NCBI GenBank assembly: GCA_033720955.1
Contig: JAWWBN010000023.1
Span: 1-27,257 of the forward strand
DNA length: 27,257 bases
Source of the DNA: JAWWBN01 sp033720955
GTDB lineage: Bacteria > Acidobacteriota > Thermoanaerobaculia > Multivoradales > JAHEKO01
Direction of reading: 5' to 3'
The notes beneath the pieces were generated by a model. It had not been told where the DNA came from. It searched no databases and saw only the letters and a list, made by a program, of their open reading frames with translations. Shown here in pieces: positions 22,650-27,257 of this stretch (position 1 is its first letter; the number at the start of each line of letters is the position of its first letter). A program made the translations under genes and the position numbers.

Positions 22650-23300
22650 TCAGCCCTTCTCGGGCGCCACGCCCCAGATCCGCTCCAGGGTGCGGTCGCG
22701 CCCGCACCCCACCCGGTAGCGGTGGTAGTGCTCCGGGTTCTTCAGGTAGAAGTCCTGGTGGTACTCCTCGGCGGGGTAGAACGGACCGGCCGGGACGATC
22801 TCGGTGACGATGGGCTGGCCCAGGATCCCCGACTCCTCGATCTCGCGGCGGGTCTCGAGCGCCAGCCGCATCTGCTCCTCGTCGTGGGTGTAGATGGCGG
22901 TCCGGTACTGCCGCCCGCGGTCACAGAACTGGCGGTCCGCCGTGGTGGGGTCGATGTTGCGCCAGAAGACGTCGAGCAGCTCGCGGTAGGAGATCTTCTC
23001 CGGGTCGTAGCGGACCTCCACCGCCTCGGCGTGACCGGTGCGGCCGTAGGAGACCTCCTTGTAGGTGGGGTCCGGCTCCTCGCCCCCGGTGTAGCCGGAG
23101 GTCGTGGAGATCACCCCGTCGAGCTTGTCGAAAGGGGGCTCCATGCACCAGAAGCAGCCGCCGGCGAAGGTGGCCCGCTCCTGCCCCTCCGGCAGGGGAG
23201 GCAGCTCCGCGGGCCGGTCGGAGCCGGTGGCCGCGGCGAGCAGGCCCACCACCAGCAGGGCGCCGCCGCCCAGAAGCCAGGGGGTCGTCGGTCTCGTCAT
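22650..23300 (-). CDS. msrA: Peptide methionine sulfoxide reductase MsrA with N-terminal membrane anchor/signal
   Basis: A 216-residue protein. The ATG at 23298-23300 has a perfect GGAGGTGA ribosome site. Residues about 8-25 are hydrophobic (L-L-G-G-G-A-L-L-V-V-G-L-L-A-A-A), a signal peptide or anchor, so this MsrA acts outside the cytoplasm. The catalytic domain starts with A-T-F-A-G-G-C-F-W-C-M-E (Cys49 nucleophile) and continues with S-G-Y-T-G-G, G-H-A-E-A-V-E-V, D-R-G-R-Q-Y-R-T-A-I-Y and Y-H-Q-D-F-Y, all family hallmarks. It reduces methionine-S-sulfoxide in envelope proteins. Likely resolving Cys are further along (N-P-E-H-Y-H-R-Y-R-V-G-C-G). It follows the M28 peptidase gene by 82 bases and precedes recQ. 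Confidence 0.96.
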   Translation of the reverse strand: MTRPTTPWLLGGGALLVVGLLAAATGSDRPAELPPLPEGQERATFAGGCFWCMEPPFDKLDGVISTTSGYTGGEEPDPTYKEVSYGRTGHAEAVEVRYDPEKISYRELLDVFWRNIDPTTADRQFCDRGRQYRTAIYTHDEEQMRLALETRREIEESGILGQPIVTEIVPAGPFYPAEEYHQDFYLKNPEHYHRYRVGCGRDRTLERIWGVAPEKG

Positions 23301-23382
23301 CCTCACCTCCGTCCCGGAGCAACCGTCGCGCCGCCGATTCTGTTCCCCGGCGCAGCGCGACGGGCCGCCGCCGGTGGCCGGG

Positions 23383-25110
23383 TCACTCTCCGGCCGCCTC
23401 GGCCAGCGCCGCGAGCCGCGCCGCTTCGAACTCGTCGCCGGGGTTCCACGACGGCATCTCGTCGGCGTCGGCGATCTCGCAGCCCATGTAGAGCCCCAGC
23501 CGGGCGTCGGCCACCATGCCGTCGAAGCTCCAGTCGTCCACCAGCTCGTCGCTGGGCTGGTGGTAGTGGACCTCGGTCCACTGCTCCACCTGCTCGCGGC
23601 CCCAGCCCTCCGGCCGGCCCACGAAATCGGTGCCGGTGTCCAGGTAGATGGCGGGGACCCCGACCCGCGCGAAGTGGAACTGGTCGGAGCGGTAGAAGTA
23701 GCCCTTGTCGGGGAACTGGTCCGGCTCGACCACCCGGCCCTGGTAGCCGGCGTACCGCTCCACCACCCGGTCGAGCGACGACTTGCCGTAGCCGATGTAG
23801 GTCACGTCGCGGGTGGCGCCCCAGATGTTGCCTCCGTCGTAGTTGATGTTGGCGGCCATCTTCCCCGGCGGCACCGTGGGGTGGTTGGCGAAGTAGTCCG
23901 ACCCCAGGAGCCCCTGCTCCTCGGCGCCCACGAAGGCCAGGAGGATCGACCGGCGCGGCGGCTCGGGGAGCGCCGCCATCGCCTTGGCGATGGCGAGCAC
24001 CTGGGCCACCCCGGAGGCGTTGTCGAGGGCGCCGTTGTAGATCGCGTCGCCCGCGGCATTGGGCTTGGAGATCCCCAGGTGGTCGTGATGGGCGGAGTAG
24101 ACCACGTGCTCGTCGGCCAGCTCCGGGTCGCTTCCGCGCAGCAGGCCGAGGACGTTGGCCGTCTCCACCCTCCGCATCTCGTTGGTCAGGGTCAGGGAGG
24201 TGGTCACCCCCAGCGGCACCGCCCGGAACTCGGCGGACCGGGCCGACTCGCGCAGCGTGTCGAGGTCGTGGCCGCCCAGGGCGAAGAGCTCGCGGGCCGC
24301 CTCCTCGGTGACCCACGCGTTGACCCGGGTGCGCGGCTCTTCGCCGGCCGGGATCTCGAACTGCTCGCCGGTCCACGAGGTCTGCACCACCTGGTACGGA
24401 TAGCCGGCGGACGGGGTGGTGTGGATGATGATCGCCCCGACCGCTCCGGCCTCGGCCGCCTTCTCGTACTTGTAGGTCCAGCGGCCGTAGAGCAGCCGAC
24501 GCTTGCCGGCGAAGAGCTCGTCGTCCCAGTCGGGGTCGTTGTTCAGGATGACCAGCACCTTGCCGGCGACGTCGGCGCCCTCGAAGTCGTTCCAGCCGTA
24601 CTCCGGCGCCTCGATCCCGTAGCCCACGAAGACCAGCTCGGCGCCGTCGATCGACGTCTCCGGCTCCTGCGCCCCGGCGAAGGCGATGTACTCGTCCCAC
24701 CAGGCCAGGCCGACGCTGTCGCCGCCGGCCGTGAAGCTCCAGCTCTCCGGCGCCGTGGAGGTGATGCCCACCATCTCGAAGGGCTGCAGCCAGGAGCCGT
24801 CGGGACCGCCGGGCTCGAAGCCCAGCGTCTGCATCTCCTGGATCAGGTAGTGCTGCGTCATGCGGTCGCCCTCGCTGCCCGGACCGCGACCGCCGTAGCT
24901 GTCGTCGGCGAGCTCGGCGATGTGACGGCGCAACTCCTCCGCGGTGATCGCCTCGGCGGCGGCGAGGACCTCGTCCGGCGGCGGCGCGCCCTCGGCGCTC
25001 CCGGACCCGGCCGCGTCGCCCGCCGGCGGCTCGCCGGAGGGGGCGCACGCCAGGGCCAGGAGGGCGAGCAGGACGAGAGAGCCGCGGACGGGAGTGGGGA
25101 TGGATCGCAC
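23383..25110 (-). CDS. M28-family zinc peptidase lipoprotein with PA domain insert
   Basis: A 575-residue protein begun at GTG, with AAGGAGG six bases upstream. The lipoprotein signal ends L-A-L-A-C (Cys22). Residues about 55-130 are the N-terminal part of the peptidase fold. About 150-320 is a protease-associated (PA) domain, with G-A-E-L-V-F-V-G-Y-G and V-A-G-K-V-L-V-I-L. The M28 zinc centre is complete: S-A-H-H-D-H-L-G (His341, Asp343), G-A-L-D-N-A-S-G (Asp363, bridging), V-G-A-E-E-Q-G (Glu397 base, Glu398 ligand), N-I-N-Y-D-G-G (Asp) and a final H-Y-H-Q-P-S-D-E. This is the aminopeptidase type acting on peptides in the periplasm. It may supply amino acids or peptides, as does the binding protein nearby, but no operon links them. 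Its own promoter element is just upstream. Confidence 0.94.
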   Translation of the reverse strand: MRSIPTPVRGSLVLLALLALACAPSGEPPAGDAAGSGSAEGAPPPDEVLAAAEAITAEELRRHIAELADDSYGGRGPGSEGDRMTQHYLIQEMQTLGFEPGGPDGSWLQPFEMVGITSTAPESWSFTAGGDSVGLAWWDEYIAFAGAQEPETSIDGAELVFVGYGIEAPEYGWNDFEGADVAGKVLVILNNDPDWDDELFAGKRRLLYGRWTYKYEKAAEAGAVGAIIIHTTPSAGYPYQVVQTSWTGEQFEIPAGEEPRTRVNAWVTEEAARELFALGGHDLDTLRESARSAEFRAVPLGVTTSLTLTNEMRRVETANVLGLLRGSDPELADEHVVYSAHHDHLGISKPNAAGDAIYNGALDNASGVAQVLAIAKAMAALPEPPRRSILLAFVGAEEQGLLGSDYFANHPTVPPGKMAANINYDGGNIWGATRDVTYIGYGKSSLDRVVERYAGYQGRVVEPDQFPDKGYFYRSDQFHFARVGVPAIYLDTGTDFVGRPEGWGREQVEQWTEVHYHQPSDELVDDWSFDGMVADARLGLYMGCEIADADEMPSWNPGDEFEAARLAALAEAAGE

Positions 25111-25134
25111 GGTGTTCCTCCTTCGAGAGACGCG

Positions 25135-25142
25135 AGGCTAGC
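25135..25142 (-). promoter_or_regulatory. GCTAGCCT element before the M28 peptidase gene
   Basis: TAGCCT (25135-25140, minus) leaves 24 bases to the GTG, giving a short leader with the AAGGAGG ribosome site. It is identical over eight bases to the element of the hydrolase gene at 10424-10431. In the rest of the 107-base gap, a six-base inverted repeat (25176-25181 with 25189-25194) could end mscL transcripts, but the evidence is weak. Confidence 0.5.
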
Positions 25143-25217
25143 ACGCGCACCTCTTCCCCGGCCGGGCGCGGAAGGCCGGCCTCCCGACGGCCGGAAGGGC
25201 GTCGCCCGGAGGCGCTC

Positions 25218-25640
25218 CTAGGCCGACCTGAGCGAGTCGCGGATCTCGGTGAGGAGCTTGACCTCGGCGCTGGGCTCGGGCGGCGCCGCCGGGGCCGTCT
25301 CTTCCTTCTTCTTCAGGCTGTTCATCTTCTTCACCATCACGAAGATGACGAAGGCGATGATCAGGAAATCGACCACGGTCTGGAGAAAGCTGCCGTAGTT
25401 GAGGGTGGCCGCGCCGGCCTCCCTGGCCGCCTCGACGGTCTCGTACGACCCTCCGCCCAGGGTGAGGAACAGGTTGGAGAAGTCCACGCCGCCCAGAAGC
25501 TGCCCGATGGGCGGCATGATGACGTCGTTCACCAGCGAGGCGACGATCTTGCCGAAGGCGCCGCCGATGATGATGCCGACCGCCATGTCGATGGCGTTGC
25601 CCTTGATGGCGAACTCCTTGAACTCCTGCACCATTCCCAT
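25218..25640 (-). CDS. mscL: Large-conductance mechanosensitive channel MscL
   Basis: A 140-residue protein with the full MscL plan. The amphipathic N-terminus is V-Q-E-F-K-E-F-A-I-K-G-N, then the first membrane helix is D-M-A-V-G-I-I-I-G-G-A-F-G-K-I-V, with the pore-lining Gly/Ala pattern. A periplasmic loop follows, then a second helix V-V-D-F-L-I-I-A-F-V-I-F-V, a K-K-M-N-S-L-K-K-K basic stretch and a cytoplasmic helix. It is a homopentameric emergency valve opening under hypo-osmotic membrane tension. The ATG has GGAGG seven bases upstream. A -10-like TACAAT about 80 bases upstream faces the moaB-type promoter. Confidence 0.97.
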   Translation of the reverse strand: MGMVQEFKEFAIKGNAIDMAVGIIIGGAFGKIVASLVNDVIMPPIGQLLGGVDFSNLFLTLGGGSYETVEAAREAGAATLNYGSFLQTVVDFLIIAFVIFVMVKKMNSLKKKEETAPAAPPEPSAEVKLLTEIRDSLRSA

Positions 25641-25718
25641 GTCTCGTCCTCCTCCCGAGTCGGATGTCCGACGATGGCCGCCCGCGGACGGCCGGTCTCC
25701 GCGGTTTTCGCAAGCCGG

Positions 25719-25726
25719 ATTGTAGC
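25719..25726 (-). promoter_or_regulatory. GCTACAAT element before mscL
   Basis: On the minus strand TACAAT (25719-25724) is five of six matches to the -10 consensus, giving a leader of about 70 bases. It is divergent from, and ten bases apart from, the GCTAGAAT element of the next gene. Confidence 0.5.
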
Positions 25727-25736
25727 GACGGCGCGG

Positions 25737-25744
25737 GCTAGAAT
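25737..25744 (+). promoter_or_regulatory. GCTAGAAT element, possible leaderless promoter of the MoaB/Mog gene
   Basis: TAGAAT (25739-25744) ends exactly six bases before the GTG start and no Shine-Dalgarno is present, so the transcript probably starts at the first codon. Confidence 0.55.
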
Positions 25745-25750
25745 CGCCGC

Positions 25751-26263
25751 GTGTCCAAGGCCACCGACGAGCACCGCGAAGCGGCCGCGGGGCGCACCGC
25801 CGCCTGCGGAGTGCTGACCGTCAGCGACAGCCGCACCCCCGAGACGGACCGCGGCGGCGACCTGCTCGTCGAGCTTCTCGTCGCGGCCGGGCACACGGTC
25901 GCCGCCCGCGAGTGGGTGGCCGACGACCCGATGGCGGTCGGCCGCGTGATCGGGGAGTGGATTCGCGACGAGGGGGTGGAGGTGGTCCTCACCACCGGCG
26001 GCACCGGCCTCTCCAGCCGCGACGGCACCGTGGAGGTGGTGCTGCGCTATCTGGACAAGCGGATCGACGGCTTCGGCGAGCTCTTCCGCATGCTGAGCTT
26101 CGAGGAGATCGGGCCGGCCGCCATGCTGAGCCGGGCCGTGGCCGGCTTGGCCCACGAGACCCTCCTCTTCGCCCTCCCGGGCTCCCCGGCGGCCATCCGT
26201 CTCGCCCTGGACAGGCTCATCCTCCCCGAGCTGCCCCACCTGCTCTTCGAGCGCTCGCGCTAG
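25751..26263 (+). CDS. MoaB/Mog-type molybdopterin cofactor protein
   Basis: A 170-residue protein with the MoCF-binding fold: G-V-L-T-V-S-D-S-R-T (strand and first loop), the hallmark T-T-G-G-T-G-L-S-S-R-D-G-T, and the late A-L-P-G-S-P-A-A. In the family these bind molybdopterin; Mog-type proteins adenylate it before molybdate insertion, while many bacterial MoaB proteins have uncertain activity. Sequence alone does not separate the two here. No other cofactor gene is adjacent. The first 18 or so residues are polar and may be disordered. The start is GTG at 25751, directly behind a -10-like box. Its TAG stop overlaps the TAG stop of the CAP gene on the other strand, within the shared CTAG. 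Confidence 0.9.
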   Translation: MSKATDEHREAAAGRTAACGVLTVSDSRTPETDRGGDLLVELLVAAGHTVAAREWVADDPMAVGRVIGEWIRDEGVEVVLTTGGTGLSSRDGTVEVVLRYLDKRIDGFGELFRMLSFEEIGPAAMLSRAVAGLAHETLLFALPGSPAAIRLALDRLILPELPHLLFERSR

Positions 26264-27183
26264 CCGTCGGCCGGGGCCGCGCCGCCCAGGAGCTGGGCCC
26301 AGAACGCCTCGACGCACTCACCCGGGTGGTCCCGGTCCCCCACCGCGACTCCCAGACCCACGGCCCTCATCTTCGGGTCGAGGAGGTTGTCGCGGTGGCC
26401 GCGGCTGCCCATCCAGCGCTCGACCACCTCGGCGCCGCCGAAGATCCCCTTGGCGATGTTCTCCGACACCGCCGCGCCCTGGGAGTAGCCGGCGGCCCGA
26501 GCCCGCTCCCGCGGGGAGGAGCCGCCGACGCCGCGGTGGGAGTAGAAGCCGCCGTCCCGCATGGCCGCGGCATGGTCTTGCGCGGCCCGATCCAGATCGG
26601 GGTCGGACGCGACCGGGTCCAGGCCCCGGCCGGCGCGCAACCGGTTCACCGCCGACAGAGCCTCCCGCCGCACCGTCTCGAGATCGGCCAGCTCGTCCGC
26701 GCGCCGGCGCTCCACCGTGCAGCGGGACAGGGCCAGGACCACGGCGAAGACCGGCTGGCCGTGAAGGGTCTCGACACCGATCCCCGCGTGCTCGAAATCT
26801 CCCTCCACGGCCTCCCGGTAGCTGTCGGGCCGGACCGCCCGCCACTGCTCCAGCCGGTCGGTCAGGGGATCGCCGATGATCACGCTCTGGGTCCAGGCGT
26901 GCGGGTGGTAGCCGTTCTCGTACATTCCCCGCACCATCCGCTGGAGCTGCCCCAGGCTGGCCGAGGGGTCCCCCGTCTCGCGGACCCGCGCCGCCCGCTC
27001 CCGGGCGAACTCGCAAACGGCTGGATGAGGGGCCACCGGAACCGCGCCCGCCTCGCGACGGGCCCGGTTCAGCTCGTCGAGAAGGGCGCGGCGTGCCGGC
27101 TCGCGTCCGTCCGCCCCGCACACGGGGTCGCCGGGGCTCGCGGGGGCGGTCGCCAGCAGCAGAGCGATGAGTGCTGCTGCCAC
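26260..27183 (-). CDS. Secreted protein with two CAP (SCP/PR-1) domains
   Basis: A 307-residue protein if begun at the GTG 27181-27183. A longer frame to 27207 is open, but a TACACT box lies inside that extension and ends six bases before this GTG. A hydrophobic leader (A-A-A-L-I-A-L-L-L-A) ends near residue 16, without basic residues in front. The second half is a clear CAP domain: A-L-S-A-V-N-R-L-R-A-G-R-G-L at the start, H-A-A-A-M, then F-Y-S-H-R-G, S-E-N-I-A-K-G and G-H-R-D-N-L-L-D-P-K-M-R-A-V-G-L-G-V. The first half begins likewise (L-L-D-E-L-N-R-A-R-R-E-A-G) and has W-T-Q-S and I-G-V-E, but lacks the usual His-Glu pairs, so it is probably a degenerate CAP copy. The function of bacterial CAP proteins is mostly unknown; an envelope location is likely. 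Confidence 0.88.
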   Translation of the reverse strand: MAAALIALLLATAPASPGDPVCGADGREPARRALLDELNRARREAGAVPVAPHPAVCEFARERAARVRETGDPSASLGQLQRMVRGMYENGYHPHAWTQSVIIGDPLTDRLEQWRAVRPDSYREAVEGDFEHAGIGVETLHGQPVFAVVLALSRCTVERRRADELADLETVRREALSAVNRLRAGRGLDPVASDPDLDRAAQDHAAAMRDGGFYSHRGVGGSSPRERARAAGYSQGAAVSENIAKGIFGGAEVVERWMGSRGHRDNLLDPKMRAVGLGVAVGDRDHPGECVEAFWAQLLGGAAPADG

Positions 27184-27189
27184 CAGAGA

Positions 27190-27197
27190 AGTGTAGC
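27190..27197 (-). promoter_or_regulatory. GCTACACT element, possible leaderless promoter of the CAP gene
   Basis: TACACT (27190-27195, minus) ends exactly six bases before the GTG at 27183. Two bases on the other side begins the GCTATCAT element of the opposite strand. Confidence 0.5.
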
Positions 27198-27199
27198 CC

Positions 27200-27207
27200 G
27201 CTATCAT
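27200..27207 (+). promoter_or_regulatory. GCTATCAT element, promoter of a unit leaving the window
   Basis: TATCAT (27202-27207) fits the recurrent core and points rightwards, back to back with the CAP-gene element. Confidence 0.45.
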
Positions 27208-27217
27208 TCGCCGCTGA

Positions 27218-27257
27218 ATGAACTTTGGCGGGGGGGCGCAGAAGCCCCCGCTCGTGA
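27218..27257 (+). CDS. Possible start of a gene cut by the right edge
   Basis: Thirteen codons from ATG are open to the edge (M-N-F-G-G-G-A-Q-K-P-P-L-V), ten bases behind a -10-like box, with no ribosome site. A second open frame begins at CTG 27214, exactly six bases behind the box. Too little is present to choose between them or name a product, and the region may instead be an RNA leader. Confidence 0.25.
   Translation, partial: MNFGGGAQKPPLV
27228..27251 (+). other. GC hairpin just downstream of the right-edge promoter
   Basis: GCGGGGG (27228-27234) pairs with CCCCCGC (27245-27251) around a ten-base loop, about 15 bases after the predicted transcription start. It could be a leader or attenuator hairpin, or simply coding sequence. 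Confidence 0.3.

Noticed and set aside
23133..23156. Possible selenocysteine version of MsrA, given the SelD gene nearby
   Set aside because: The catalytic codon in G-G-C-F-W-C is an ordinary Cys codon, and no in-frame UGA is seen in the gene.
1..27257. CRISPR arrays, tRNA/rRNA genes, insertion sequences, attachment sites
   Set aside because: I looked for spaced direct repeats, tRNA-like arms, transposase motifs and terminal repeats and saw none. A tool search (tRNAscan, ISfinder) would be decisive.

Overview
The window is a very GC-rich bacterial chromosome segment with tightly packed genes on both strands and no tRNA, rRNA, CRISPR array, insertion sequence or phage integration module that I can see. 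The gene content is mostly chromosomal housekeeping and cell-envelope functions. It includes many lipoproteins or secreted enzymes, a PQQ-type beta-propeller with the W-P-x-F-R-G signature, a long sulfatase-fold protein ending in L-K-S-L-G-Y-L, and a flavoprotein-SelD fusion. Together these suggest a Gram-negative environmental bacterium, most like Acidobacteriota or a neighbouring phylum; this placement is inference only. The high GC produces very long shadow frames (up to 1473 codons), which I have left out.

Layout, left to right. 1-213: 5' part of an ArsR-type repressor (minus) with a clear promoter/operator. 406-2814: lipoprotein of the sulfatase/alkaline phosphatase fold. 2915-3715: CPBP-type membrane protease (minus). 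3899-4562: two small unknown genes (minus) with good ribosome sites. 4810-7747: a secreted repeat protein followed by an RND/MMPL exporter (minus operon). 7867-9429: ArnT/PMT-type glycosyltransferase. 9458-10417: alpha/beta-hydrolase lipoprotein (minus). 10576-11496: secreted cyclophilin. 11680-13902: ankyrin plus PQQ-propeller fusion. 13983-16276: feoA-feoB ferrous iron uptake operon. 16290-18974: HIT protein and flavoprotein-SelD fusion (minus). 19054-20694: orphan peptide-type solute-binding lipoprotein. 20756-25110: recQ, membrane-anchored msrA and an M28 peptidase lipoprotein (minus). 25218-25640: mscL (minus). 25751-26263: MoaB/Mog protein. 26260-27183: tandem-CAP secreted protein (minus). 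A divergent transcription unit begins at the right edge.

Functional links. FeoAB brings in ferrous iron. The SelD domain makes selenophosphate, but its user enzymes are not here. MsrA and MscL are stress functions. Several secreted or lipoprotein hydrolases (sulfatase fold, M28, alpha/beta hydrolase, CAP) and an oligopeptide-type binding protein point to an envelope or periplasm devoted to degradation and scavenging.

The most interesting signal not explained by the genes is regulatory. A G-C-T-A-N-N-N-T element recurs just upstream of most transcription units on both strands. In several cases its T-A-N-N-N-T core ends exactly six bases before the start codon with no clear Shine-Dalgarno, which is the arrangement expected of leaderless mRNAs. 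The other leading candidate for something undescribed is the pair of small unknown genes at 3899-4562.
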